A DNA stretch of 64,000 bases, taken from assembly GCF_040712315.1 (NCBI RefSeq), contig NC_134014.1, positions 43,327,634 to 43,391,633 of the forward strand, in the 5' to 3' direction. The position numbers and the translations under genes are program-made. This stretch comes from Castanea sativa. Its lineage: Eukaryota > Streptophyta > Magnoliopsida > Fagales > Fagaceae. The notes beneath the pieces are model-generated. The model had not been told where the DNA came from. It did no database searches and worked only from the letters and a program-made list of their open reading frames with translations. This document shows positions 36,282 through 49,500 of the stretch, piece by piece; the first letter of the stretch is position 1, and every line of letters begins with the position of its first letter.

Positions 36282-39200
36282 ATGGACAACAAGGCATGGC
36301 TTTGGAGGAAGAAATCTTCAGAGAAGACTGTTCTTTCAACAGATAATATAAACACCCCTTTAAAAGGAAATGAAGAAGAGGTAATTCAGTCATTATCTCT
36401 TTGTCACTGTTAGAAGTATGCGGTTAAATGAATGAAATTTACCATATCCCAATAGTTTAAACTTTTGGAAAAATTGGTAATTTAACAGTCACTAATATTA
36501 CTAGCAATATGACATGTTGATCTTCTTCATATGATGTCATTCTTTAAGTTCATGGCTTAGTGAGTTCCACAGTATATTTTTCTCATCACATCAGAGGCAC
36601 ACTGCACTTCATCTTAACATGTTTTAAGTCTAATGCTTTAGCTATAAATCTTAAATAGTCCTATTTTTGTCTTATATAGTGAGGAAGTCCTCGCTCGAAT
36701 GTGTATTGGTCAAAGGTCGAGTTGAACTTCAGTAGGACTTCAACAGATGAAAGCTTAAATACTCTTTAGACTGTCTATATTATCACTGGAAAAGGCTTCT
36801 TGCCTGAGTATGATGGAAATTTAGTGAACAAGCTTTTGAAATGAGATTATTATGTGTTAGTTGATTTTTTTCATTTTATTAAGGAGCTGAATGTCAGCTG
36901 CCAGATGAGTTTATATTCTAGTTTTTAATTAAAATAAAGGAAAATAAATTGCTATACTGCTGTAAGGAGTGCCAATTAACACAATAAATAGTTATGCATC
37001 AAGAGGGGACTAGAAAGGAAAAAATAAATAAGGAATTGTTTTACTCAATGGAGTTGAAAAAATCAGGTTTCAAATTCTGCCTATTAAATATTCTACACGG
37101 GAATAGGGTCAGAATGACAAACATTTGAATTGGAATACCAGAGTTGACTACGTTTCATCTGCATGTTTTTCCTTGAAGCCTTTAGCTTTTAGATTAATTT
37201 TCCAGATTGGTTAGAGGCTGTAGCTGAAAAGCTTGTTTTATAATGTGCCCATCCTTTTGCTAATACCAAAATGTAATTCATAGTAGAAATATTGGTTTAA
37301 ACAGAGGTTTATAAAAAACCCAGTATATTACAAGATTGAAGTAGTGTATCTGAAATCTGAATAACCAAAGTTTCTTTTTAAGTCAACAATTGTCCTTGGA
37401 GAAACATTAGCATTTTTCAGATCATTCTCTATTACAAACTAAGACTCCTGATTTGGTTAAAATTATCACAAAAGTCAATCAAAAGATGAAATGTACATGG
37501 AAAAGCTTCCTATGGATACTGAATATGCTTCCCCTGTGTGGTTCTAGCCTTCTGGGATGCCTAAGCTTTACGAGATTTTGACTCTTGAGGATCACAACCT
37601 AGTGACTATTATCAAGAAGCTTGTGCCTGCTAGTATGGGCAAAGAAACTTCAAAAGTGATTCCCCAAGAGGCATTCCTACTTGAGCAGATTTTTGAGTGT
37701 TTTCTATGTGTCTTTGTCTTTCATTTGGAAACTTTTTAATGTACTTTGAGGCATTTGTGGCACCTTATCCTTTTTTTCCCTTTCTTCAGATACAGACACT
37801 TCTGACCGAGAAAGCCAAATTGGAGAAAGACCTTAGAATTTTAAATGATAAGCTTTCTTCAGCCCTCTCTGAGTGTGACGCTAAAGATGAACTTGTGAAG
37901 GACCATGCAAAGATGGCGCAGGAAGCAATTGCAGGTGATATACTGTGGTTTTTCCCCATTCTAGATTCCCTTGTACTTTGCAGGGAACTTATTGGCTGCA
38001 TTGTGTACTTTTATTGAAATAAAATTTTGGAAAAATTGTACTTTAATTTATATAGTTTTTGGGGTGATTTTAAATTAAACCTTGGAGTTTCAAATCTTAC
38101 ACTTAAAACCTCTGACTCTCTCAATTGTAATGAAAATCGCCTTCTGTCAAATTTTCCCTTATTGACGTCTGAGCACATGAAAAATTGTAAATAGTGTGTT
38201 TTAGAAAGATTAATATCGGACCCTCAACTTAAAATGATGTTGTTTTGGAACTTATTAAAAAAAATCCTAGCAACCAAAAAAAAAAAAAAAAAAAGAGAAA
38301 ACACTTTCTCTTCTCCTCTTCCTCCTTTCCTTTCTCATTGCTGACCCATTCTTCTCTCAATTCCACCCATTCATCTCTCAATTTCCTCATTCTGAGGAAG
38401 ACCATAGCCAACCAAAGTAAAGTTGCAGAAGGTTCAGATGTATCCTGGGGCAACATATTAGGATGCTGCCACTTCTGTGACCATTTAAAATCTAAACAGT
38501 AAACCCCCACCCCCCCTTATACCCAATCAGTACACAACAAAATGTTGAATGCTTTTCACAATTGCTTTACTCCATTTCCCAATTCTCTTACGACAAGAAT
38601 CACCATATCATTAGAATAATGGGAGGTTCTCCAGACTGAGATGATTTTATTTCTCTCACTCTCTCTCTCTCTCTCACACACACACAATTCTTATCGTTCA
38701 CTTTGATACATTGTCGTTTTGGCTATGGATTTCGCTTTCTGTTTGTTTTCCAAGAAAATTAAAGGCAAAGAAAAGAATGTTGAATTTTTCATTTTTCTAA
38801 CCGATGTTGTTTTGGTTTTGGAATAACTGGCAGCTGGCTGTGTATGTGTTATGTTTTATGGTCAGTGATGGTGGCCTTGGTTTAGCAATGAGTTTTGGGT
38901 GAGGCAGATTGGGCTTGGTTGGTTTTGAGTGAGGTGGCGCATGGGAGTTGTTGTGAGGCCCTTAGGCCAGTTGGTGTGGAGATGATTGGCTGTTTGGGCA
39001 TTTGATGTGCCTTTTCTTTTGGGGATGGAGCCATAGATGTGTTTTGATTGTGGTGGTTGTGAAATTTTTTTCCCTGTTTGGGCATTTGATGTGCCTTTTC
39101 TTTAGGCACAAATGACATTGTTTTTAAGTTAAGGGGGTTATGTGTGCTTGCCTCTTGGACAGCATTATGGGAAAACTGGACGGGCCCATTTTTTTTATGG

Positions 39201-42200
39201 TTGAGAAAGTATGTGGTTTTAAATGCAAGATTTGAGACTCTAGGGTTTTTGTTACCACTTAGGTTAAAATGTAATTTGTCTTAAGATTATTCATGCATAA
39301 CAAAAAAGTTATGGGTTGCAAAATTACCACTCACCTTATGATATGCACTTGGTTAAATTATGTCTTCATATGACAGCAAAGTGATCCTTTGCTAAATAAT
39401 TTTTATGTAGGCTGGGAGAAGGCAGAAGCAGAAGTGGTGTCTCTAAAGCGAGAATTAGAAGAAGCTTTACTGCAGAGGGTAGTTGGTGAAGAAAGATTAG
39501 CTCATCTGGATGCAGCACTTAAAGAATGTATGCAACAGCTACGTTTTGTTCGAGATGAGCAGGAGAAAAGAATTCATGATGCTGTTATGAAGACATCAAA
39601 GGAATTTGAAAAAACCCAGGCAGTTTTAGAGGAGAAGTTATCAGAGACAAGTAAAAGGCTTGCCAAAATAGGTGTTGAAAATTCTCAGCTTAGCAAGGCC
39701 CTCCTGGTGAAGGAAAAGTTGATCGAAGATGTTAATAGACAGTTGACTCAGTTGGAGGCAGATTTTAGTGCTCTAATGACTAGATTAGAATCCACAGAGA
39801 AAGATAATGCTTCTTTTAAGTATGAGGTTCGAGTGCTTGAGAAGGAGCTTGAAATCCGAAACGAGGAGAGAGAATTTAATCGTCGAACAGCTGATGCATC
39901 ACACAAGCAACACCTAGAGAGTGTGAAGAAAATTGCAAAGTTAGAATCAGAGTGTCAGAGGTTGCGTCTCCTAGTCAGGAAGCGTTTGCCAGGTCCTGCT
40001 GCTTTAGCAAAAATGAAAAATGAAGTTGAATTGCTGGGAAAGGATTCAGCTGAAATGAGGAGGAGAAATTTGAATACAACGGGTTTCATGGTTGACTCTG
40101 CGATTGATAACTCTCCCGAGAATCCCAATAGAAAGATTGGTTTTCTGACTGAGCAACTATGTGCTATGGAAGAAGAAAACAAGAATCTCAAGGAAGCCCT
40201 TCATAAAAATGCAAATGAACTCCAAATCTCAAGGATCATGCATGGTCGCTCAGCTTCCAAATTATCTCAAGGTGAGTTGCAGCTTGAAGAAGTGTCAAAA
40301 GGTCAGACAATTATGGAGCTAACAAGGAGTAGTCGTATGTCTCATGAGCTCTCTCTGGCATCAATTTCTGACATTGGCAGTGATGATAAGGTTAGCTGTG
40401 CTGAATCATGGGCTTCTGCTTTGATTTCAGAACTGGAGCACTTTAAAAATGGTAAACAAAAGGGGTCACCATCATCTAAAACTGTTGGAACTGCAGACAT
40501 TAATCTGATGGATGACTTTGTTGAAATGGAAAGATTAGCATTAGTATCTGTAGATAAACCTTTTGGAGATTCTCATGCTTCTCAGCCCTTGGAAACTGAG
40601 TTAAATAAGGATTCTTCAGAGTTAAAGGGTAGGGAGATAGTTCCAATTTCTGACTCTGAATCTGGCTTCATTGTGTCAAACCAGGAAATCAGGTTCAAAG
40701 ATACATTAATTGGTAAAGTTCCTGGTTGGCTGCAGGATATTCTGAAAGTGGTTTTGGAGCAAAAAAGTGTTACACAGAGAGACCCTGATGAAATAGTTGA
40801 GGATATTAGAGCAGCTTTGGTGTATATAAATTGTTCAAGCCCCAGAGAAGTTGTTGATGCAAGGAAAAGTTCAAACAATCCTGATGCATCTAATTCCCCA
40901 CATGTAAATGGCTACATCTCATGGAAGCCATCAAAAAAACATTCTGTGATGGATTCACCTGGTGGTGTATCTCACGTTGATGTCTCATTGACAGAAAAGA
41001 GCAACCAGCAGTTGCACTCGGATTTGGGTAAGTCGATAGGCAAACTAATTGAGCTTATTGAAGGGATCAGTTTGCCATCTCTGGATTATGATAACCCTGA
41101 GGCCTTGTCCAGAAAGGATGGGAACATTTTCTCCAACAACAATTTAGAAACACCTACAGGGTACATGGCGCGGGTTTTCCAGTGGAAAACTTCTGAACTC
41201 AGTGCTGTTTTACAGCAATTTATTCATAGTTGTTATGATCTGTTGAATGGAAAGGCTAACATAGACAAATTTGCCCAAGAAGTAACTACTGCTTTAGACT
41301 GGATTATGAATCATTGCTTTTCCCTACAAGATGTTTCAAGCATGAGGGATGAGATTAAAAAGCATTGTGATTGGGATGAATCACGAAGTGAAAGTGAAGC
41401 AGAAGTTGGAACGATTGGTCATTTTTTTGAAGCTGATAAACTACGTGTTCCCAGAGAACAGTCATCATATTTGCCTATGATTGCTGCTTCAAACAGCCAT
41501 CATATTCATATGGAAGAGCTTCAATATAATGTGAGGGAAGAAAATAGGAAACTGAGAGATGAAGTTATGAATTTGGAATCTGCAAAGAAAGACTTGGAAG
41601 GGAGGCTTTGGTCTGCTACTGAAAAGAGTGAATCCCTGATGAATAAACTTCTTGAATCAGAAAAAACCATTGGAGACTTGCAAACAGAATTGGAAACTCT
41701 AAAAGAATCGAAAGGAAGGATTGAGGATCACATTGAAGGCCAAAAGTTGATGAATGAAGATCTAGACAGACAACTTGCAGCAGCCAGAGTGGAATTAAAT
41801 GAGGCTTGGCATAAGCTTTCATCACTAGAGGTGGAGCTGGATAATAAAAATAGCTGTTGTGAAGAATTGGAGGCCACATGTCTTGAACTGCAGCTCCAGC
41901 TTGAAAGGTTCTTTATTTTTCTAATGATTTTAATTCCTTGAAATATAATGACTATCACTTCTATTTTTCTGAATTATTAAGATATGCCTTGTATCTGATA
42001 TATTTTCAGCATTACAAAGAAGAAAAGCCCGCAGCATGACCTCAATCAGGAAGAAAAGCAACTTCGGACTGTAAGTTCATACAGTGTTCCTGATACTAAG
42101 GTTGTGGGGAAATACTTTTTATTTTTGTTTGCAGTGTTACAATCTATTAATTATTTGATAACTGAAGCTGTCTCACTGTAGATGTTAACACTCTTTGAAT

Positions 42201-44313
42201 TTTTTACATACGTATTTCACTAGCATTTGCAATGTTGAAAGGGTATTTGACCATCAAAATTTTCTTGTTGCATATAGAGAATATAATCGGACAACAAAAT
42301 TACCTTGTTTTTATTAACAAATAATGTGCTTTTCCTACTAGAGCATAATGTGTGAATTGTTTGAGATTTTTTTTTGGATAGATAATTAGAGTAATATTAT
42401 TGATGAAAAGAGAAAGGAAAAATACAAATTGTTCATGATGATGAACACAGGTAAACATCAAACAACAAAGAAAAAGAAATCAAGAGGCTATTCTAAGAGA
42501 AACCATAAACTCTGAAAGAGATGAACAATCTGTAAAACCCCAGCACCTAGACTAATAATAAAGACTATGTTGGCATAGAACTTTTAACTCTTTCAATGTC
42601 TTCTCAGTGTTCTCAAAGTAGCGATGATTTCGTTCCAACCCATACAATCCGCATCAAACAACTGGAATCAAATTCCAAATATTTGAAGTATGATTCCCAA
42701 GCCAATGATGCCAACAAAATAACAACCCCACCACAGAGCTTGGTGTGACCCATTGAATGCCAAAAACTTGAAGCATAAAAACCCATAAAAACCCATAAAG
42801 AGCGTTCAACTGGACAGTGAAGAAGTAAATGGTCCACAGATTCCCCATTACAATGACACGCTATATTGATTTGCCAATGAGCAACCCCTAAGTATGAGAT
42901 TATCCAAAGTAAGAATCCGACCACGAGCAATTGTCCACAAAAAGAAGCCGCTCTTTTAGTAACCTTAGTTTTCCAAACACCCTTCCAAGGGAACAAAGAA
43001 TTCTGAGCATCCCAGATCTCATGGTAGAAAGACCAAGGGTCAAAGTTACCATTTCCTTTAAGGCGCCAATAAATAATATCACTCCCTACACCCTGAGGAA
43101 TACGAGATTAGATAAAATCAAGAAGAGAATAAGCTGCATCTAGCTCTCAGTCTTGAAAATCCCTATAAAATCTCAATTCCAAACTCTAACATTTCCCCCC
43201 TCCTGAAGACACAAAACATAAAAAATACAAGCTTTCTTGTCATCTGAGAACTCATAAAGCTCAGGATAGAGAAATTTAAGGGTGTTGTCCTCAACCCACC
43301 TATCATGTTAGAAGAGGATATGAGTACCATCACCCACTACGAAAGACAGATGCTTAGAAAAGTTCTCCCACCCTTCGTTGCTTGAGCTTGTTTTAAATTT
43401 TCCTTGTACAGAAAATGAATTAAATTGATCAATGCTGTATGAATCCTTACATGTGGGAATTACCTGCAGAAAAAAACTAAGTAGCTGAAAGGATTGGCAT
43501 TGAACTGAACTTCTCAAACTTGATTTCTCCATATGATTAACACCATAGAAAATAAACAGAATCTATGTCATCTGCTAGGTCTGCTGTACACCTGCCTTTT
43601 ATTATATTAGGGCAGAAGGAGTGTTGAAAAGAGAGGACTTCATGTAAAATATAAATAAATGAAGGCAGAAAAAAAAAACCTACTGTAATGTATTCAATGA
43701 GTATCACTCTGACCAATGCCATTGTAATTTAGAAAATTTTGAAGAGTTGCTTACTAGTGCTTAGTTACATTTTACACATCTTACTTGGTTTTGAGTGAGG
43801 GGCTGTTGATCAATTGTGCAGGATTGGGAGATCACAACTGCTTCAGAAAAGTTGGCAGAGTGCCAGGAGACTATCCTAAACCTGGGCAAGCAATTGAAGG
43901 CATTAGCCTCACCAAGGGAAGCAGCCCTTTTTGACAAGGTCATAGCTAACCCCACTGACACAATTGTCACCACCACTACCACAGCCCCAACCCCACCCAA
44001 GGACAGGAGCATGAACCAGCACTCCTCTCTACTCGATCAGATGCTAGCAGAGGATGATGCTGCAGCTAAAGTAAGATCTCCAAAGATCAAAGAAATCAAT
44101 GGCAATTCCACTATAAAAGACATTGGGTCATTCCAGCATCTTGAAAAAATTCTTGTTATAAATGGTGTTAAACATGAGGATGACAATGCTACGGGCGGTT
44201 CTTTGGCAATTGTGCCTAGCAAGAAACGAGGAGGTGGGAATTTGTGGAGAAAGCTATTGTGGAGAAAGAGAAAAGGTAACAGTAAGAAAACAACTCTTCC
44301 GTTTGCCCCATGA
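36282..44313 (+). CDS. FPP7: Filament-like plant protein 7-like (long coiled coil), 5 coding exons
   Basis: Coding exons 36282-36380, 37790-37934, 39411-41907, 42010-42070 and 43822-44313 give 1098 codons including the stop (about 1097 aa). All junctions are GT-AG and in phase. The protein starts MDNKAWLWRKKSSEKTV, the FPP-type N-terminus. It continues as long coiled coil (about residues 34-330 and 760-950) with the family blocks GWEKAEAEVVSLKRELEEAL (about 82-101), YEVRVLEKELEIRNEEREF, RKRLPGPAALAKMKNEVELL and ESWASALISELEHF (about 415-430), then DFVEMERLAL. The C-terminus is basic (NLWRKLLWRKRKG). FPPs are plant-specific proteins linked to the cytoskeleton or nuclear envelope; the exact job of this one is not shown by sequence. 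The last intron carries a LINE piece. The gene is convergent with the next one. Confidence 0.92.
42364..43535 (-). mobile_element. LINE fragment in last intron of the FPP gene
   Basis: The minus strand encodes the zf-RVT end of ORF2: FPWKGVWKTKV near 42992, then a frameshift, then CNGESVDHLLLHCPVERSLW (42865-42806). Further up, around 43370-43310, comes a block of the kind that precedes zf-RVT, SKHLSFVVGDGTHILF. The 3' end shows a T-run on the plus strand near 42367, i.e. a poly(A). It is antisense to the host gene and wholly within its intron. Confidence 0.75.
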
Positions 44314-44985
44314 CAACATCACAGTACTGATAAGGTGATGGCAAGCTTGGTGATCAGTGTTCAAATTTTTATTTTTATTTTTTATCATAGTTTTTCGATT
44401 TGTTGTAAAGGAATTGGGAATTAATAAGTCTTGGCTGTTATTAAACATATGAGAAAGAGAGCGAGAGTGAGAGTTTTGCATGTTGTGTGTATTAATGTTG
44501 TATATAGAACTGATGCCAGGACATTATAAGGTTTACTGCATATTGAAGATGTTCCTAAAGGTGATAAAATTGACATGGGCCAAGTTTAATTATCAGGATC
44601 CTTTTTGTTTTTTGAAGAGTTGGAACTGTTTCAACCAAATATAAGATTTTGAGGACAAACAATTTGATCTTCGATCTCTAAACTTTTTCTTTTCTTTTCT
44701 CTCTTATTTTATTTTATTTTTAAAGGGAGCGATAAATTAAGTGAAGACTTAGTCAGGTTCAACATTGCTAGCACAATGCCTATCATGGGCTATACCCAAA
44801 GCATCCAAGCTTAGGCTACACTTAAAGCATCCAAGCTTAGTAACTTACATATATCAGCAGGGGAAACAAGCAAAAAAAAAAAAAAAATTATTCGGTTTGA
44901 GTTTAGCTCCCCTTCTAACGAGCATCGGCACGCTTGTTGGCCTCCCTAAAGCAATGCTTTACCCTTGACTGGGGTATCCTGCTGA
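44314..44985. other. FPP 3' flank, then non-coding
   Basis: Immediately after the stop is the likely 3' UTR of the FPP gene. No canonical AATAAA could be pinned with confidence among the A/T runs (for example 'tattaaacat' near 44440). A LINE remnant begins near 44990. Confidence 0.4.
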
Positions 44986-44989
44986 ATGG

Positions 44990-46270
44990 TGTCCTGTTTT
45001 CATTAATTAGTGGGAGGTTACAACTAGAAGAACAAGAGTCTAGGGTAAGATAATCCAAAAATATTTTAGCATCTAGCTCAATTTTTTACAGAATGGTATT
45101 ATAACGAAGGCACAGAAGAAGACCATCCCTCAAAGCCCATAGTTCAGCAAGAACACTGTTACTCCTATGGCTTATGCAAATCCTTTGATCCACTCACCAT
45201 TGTGATCTTGAATGAGTCCACCGCCAGCCAGACTGGAGTGCCCAGTGAAGAGCCATCAATGTTGAGCATAAACCAATAAGAGGGTGATATTTCCCAGCTG
45301 ACATTTTGTAAGTATCTTAACTCTTAAGGACCTAATAAGGGAGTGTTCTTGAGCTTTGTAAAAAGTCTCTAACAGGGAGCATAACATTAGGACCTTCCTT
45401 TTTGCATACCAGGTTGTTTCTCTGTAAACATAAACTCCAGATGCCAAAGAGAAAGATCAGTCTCCAAGGGATAAGAGAACCCTGGCAGAGTGCATTGCTG
45501 CAGGAATTCTTTTTAATCCAAAGGAGGAGGCTTGGTTCACAAAATTCACAGTGAGAACCTGGAATTCCGCTACCCAACCAAAAGGAATTTGCACAGGGGT
45601 AGGCTCTCAGCACATCAAGAGCTGTTTCTGGTGCAGCAAGGTACCTCTCACAGTTAGAATCTATCTGCCTTTGTTAACCAGCACAACTTTTATCGGCAAG
45701 CAAGATATGTAGCATCTCAGCACAGAAGTTTTAATCTTTGGCAGAATGTCCAGTGACTAAATCCCTTTACCTTTAAAAATATTTGGTTGATGGACATTCC
45801 CAACATCAATGGAGTATATATTCTTGGGGTCAAAGGCCCCGTTGGAGGAGGAATCCCAGAGAATAGTGTCTTCACAGATACTTAAACAGCTAAGAGAAAT
45901 AGCATTAATGCATATTTTCAAAGGTATAGCCATATGGGGAACTCAAAGGAGAGAGTTGAAGTCCCATGTCCCATTAGAAAATCCATATTAAACCAGCAGC
46001 CTATTTCCATCACACCCCAGGCATTAAGAAGCCCTTCAATAAGTTTTCCCAGCACACCTTGTTTACAGCATGCACGCCAGAAGCTCAGACTGCTGTTGTT
46101 ACCAGTCTTCCATCTACTGTTGTTTACACCAGCAGGCATGTCACTGAACTTAGTTCCTTAATTTAATCACCCTATTTGGGTTCACAACCAAGAGCTTAGC
46201 TAGTTCGCTTAAGTAATTTAAGATACTATAGCATTCTTTTTCTTTACATCTAGTAGGGATTGGCCATTAG
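44990..46270 (-). pseudogene. Degenerate LINE fragment (zf-RVT to RNase H)
   Basis: On the minus strand, WKTGNNSSLSFWRACCKQGV (about 46120-46060) matches the W-x-x-G-N-G-x-x-x-x-F-W block before zf-RVT. RLIFLFGIWSLCLQRNN (about 45470-45420) matches the I-W-x-x-W-x-x-R-N block, and FMLNIDGSSLGTPVW (about 45275-45230) starts an RNase H domain. Many stops and frameshifts separate them. It fills the interval between two convergent host genes. Confidence 0.7.
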
Positions 46271-46584
46271 TCTGCCACCTAATGCAATCATCTGATCATC
46301 AATTGAAGCTTTAAAAAGCTTCCTTTCCAATACAAAGAAAATAGATAACGATGCTCTGTAAGTCCAAAATTCGAAAATATTTCAATATTTTGATTCCCCT
46401 TTGCATTCAGAAACAAAAATGACATCTAAATTCTAATCTTATACGGTATATTGGATAGCTTACAGAAAAAAGGCTTTAGAAAATTTTTTTCCTCAAAAAG
46501 AATAAAAGAGGACAGAAGATGGACACAAGTCCCTCTTTTTTTTTTTTTTTTTGATAGGAGACACAAGTCCCTCTTTGTTCATAC
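46271..46584. other. 3' flank of the plastid-type gene
   Basis: This interval probably holds the 3' UTR of the minus-strand gene that ends at 46585, including a 15-20 base T-run (A-run on the transcript strand) near 46537-46552. Nothing else was recognised. Confidence 0.4.
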
Positions 46585-49500
46585 TCAATCTCTGTATAGT
46601 ACAAATCTCGCAACATCAGGGAGTCCAGCCTCTTTATAACATTCAGCAATCCGATCCACAGAGTCGTCCCAAGTCCCTTCAACAGACGATAAATCCAACA
46701 AAAAGGCAGCTTCATCCAACGCAACCTGCACATTTGAATTATAGAAGTAGAGCAGCAGATGTAGACAAAGAATATACTTCCCTTGTGATGTTCATCTTAA
46801 AATGAATTTTCATATTGAAGTTCATGACATAGTAGCTAAGATAATAAATACTGAGATTTAATTGTAGTACCTGAGCAGGTGCCTTTCCCTTCTTAAGATC
46901 TTCTCGCTTTCCCTCTTCTGTCACCTTCTCCTTAAAGTACTCAATCTGCTCATCCTCCCATTGTGCTATTTCTGCAACTTCCTGGACATAAACTAATCAG
47001 ACACATATAAATACCAGAAAAGAGAGGGAGAAAAAGAATGAAGACACTAAGAGAGAGATCTCACTTGCGAAGGCCATGCAGGAAATATCATGAAAGTGTC
47101 CATACCTGGTATTTACAGCCCAAAGTCCACCATGGTGATTTTAAAGCTCCCCTGGCAGCATCTTTCGCTTCTAGATTACGCCCAACCCTATGAAATATAA
47201 CAAAAACTTTTGAGAATGAAAGCTATCCATATTGGTCAAAATTTAGGAAAAACTCATAGGAGAAGGTGATTAGAGAAAATTTTTGGAAACCTCAGCAAAA
47301 CCTCTGCATTGAAAACAAATGGCCGGGCAAATCCTGGAAAATGCTCCTTCTTGGTATAAAATTCTCCGGTTACCATAGCTGAAACCTTTCATAAACCACA
47401 TATAAAGAATTAACATCATATTTTCACTGAAATACTGCTTAGTTAGAAACAGTATCCCAAATCATGTGTCTTACATGGTCCCCTTCCTCAAAATGCCGCA
47501 TCACTTTACGCTCTAAGATATCTGGAAACAAACCAACCTGAAAATGACCCTTTTCTTGTAAACAATTTGTTACCAATAATATAAACAACATATTCAGCTA
47601 AATAGTTTACAATTTAGACATTTCTTTCATACCTTTCTTAAGAGGTAGACATCTAGATTTGAGGTCTGAGACTTGGCATAGTCACCCTTTCTGTAAAATT
47701 TCTCCCCATCATCTGCTGGAGCTTGAAATAGCTCGTTGTTGATTTCTGGAGATTTGTTGGCATCTTCTTCAACTAGGAGTCTGTTTATAAATTGGTCTAC
47801 CTGTATACAGAAGAAAGGAAAGACCAAAATGCATTTCTAGTGAATTCTAGCCAAGCCTTAATCCACAAAATTATTCATGCTTTACTTACATTCTTGGCTA
47901 AAAGCCACACTCCATGCTTTCTGACTTCCACCACCGGCATGTCCATGCTGTTGGTATCAAAGAAAATCAATAAAGCAAAAACAAAATAAACCAAACAAAG
48001 GCGGTGAAAAATATTGTAATCATGTATACCCAGGTGGAGCTGTAGGCCATCTCAGTAGAGCAGTTACAGTTCCTATTAACAAGGCAATCACACAACAGCT
48101 TCAACTCAAATATTTCTCAGGAATATCCAACGCCAAACATATGCAAATGCAATGCCTTAGCCATACCAGAGCTGTTTTTTGACAGTGGAATGGCAAGGGG
48201 GATTAACCCTTGCTTGGCCCCAGGAGACAAAATGGATTCACCTATTACAAAGCAAGAAATGTGATAGATCACATTAGGATTCTATTAGCTATGAGAAAAC
48301 TGAACAAGAAGCACTTACCACTTAAAAAAAAAGGTATAGAACATGTGGGACAAATGTTGGTCAATGCATGGTATTTGTGCACTGTAAAAAAAGAATATAT
48401 CTATGCTGAATCCAGATTTGTTGTCTCCCTGGATGCTAGGACTATTGATTGCCGAAGTTCATGACTGGAATATCAAGGACAGTGAAAACTCAAAGACACG
48501 AAAAGCCTCTTGTTGCATAGTGTTAGGTTTTAGATTGGCAAATTCCATGACAATGTAATAATCAATGATTGTGTTATACAATGTTCAAGCTCAAAGTGTG
48601 AAAATGCAGCTCGAAGAGGACGTTCTGTCAGTATTTTGACTGCCATTCGATCAATTGAAATCCAAGTTTTGACATACATTTGATCGCTTCTCGATTGATC
48701 AAAAGAAGATTTTCAACAGCTCTTGATCACCACTTGATCGATCAGAAATCGCATTGACTCTAATGTGTTTTAATTTCTGAAGTCGGCTGCCTTGGTTTTT
48801 GTACACTACTTGCATAAAATATAAAAGGCCCGTTATAAATTTGAGTTCATAAGGTTTTTGGAGGCTATAGCAGTGCACCATAAAGAGAGATATTCTAAGC
48901 CTTAATTGTATAACCCATGAGTTCAGAAAGCTGATTTGGCAATGGTGTTGCTGCCATATTTGTGATCAAAATTGAAGTCACAAAACCAACAACCCAGTGT
49001 GTCATTGAAGTATTCAAGCCTTCAAGGAGGGTCCTTGGAGTCAGTCAGAAATTCTGGTCAATTATGGACAGGTCATTCGTCAAAGATTCCATGTATGAAG
49101 AGTTCAGACATTCCAAAACTGGTGTGGGCAGCATCAGTAAGTTCATCTATTGGTTGTAGTGTCTAGGGTATTTGAGGAGTGTCACCCTTGGATTGTTTTT
49201 TTACTTTGGAGTTGCTCTCCATTGGTTTTCACTTCGTGATTGGTTCTGCATGGCATCTATCATTTATTAATTTATTTACAGATTTGGTACTTGCTGTGGT
49301 TGTGATTAAATTGTTAAACTTGTGATCATATAATTAATTGGTAAATAATTAATTAATATTCTGCCTAATCGAATTGGGGTCTAAACCAATCCTTTTCACA
49401 TGGTTTTTAAGACGAGCAAAAGTTGTACCACTAAACATGGCAGAAATTGGATTCCTCCATTGAATGCACAGGGAAAAGGAAAGCAATATTGGTTCATTTG

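Noticed and set aside
37557..37739. 60-codon plus-strand frame in an FPP intron
   Set aside because: No phase-compatible splice sites link it to the flanking exons, and joining 36380 directly to 37790 keeps the FPP frame. I found no family match.
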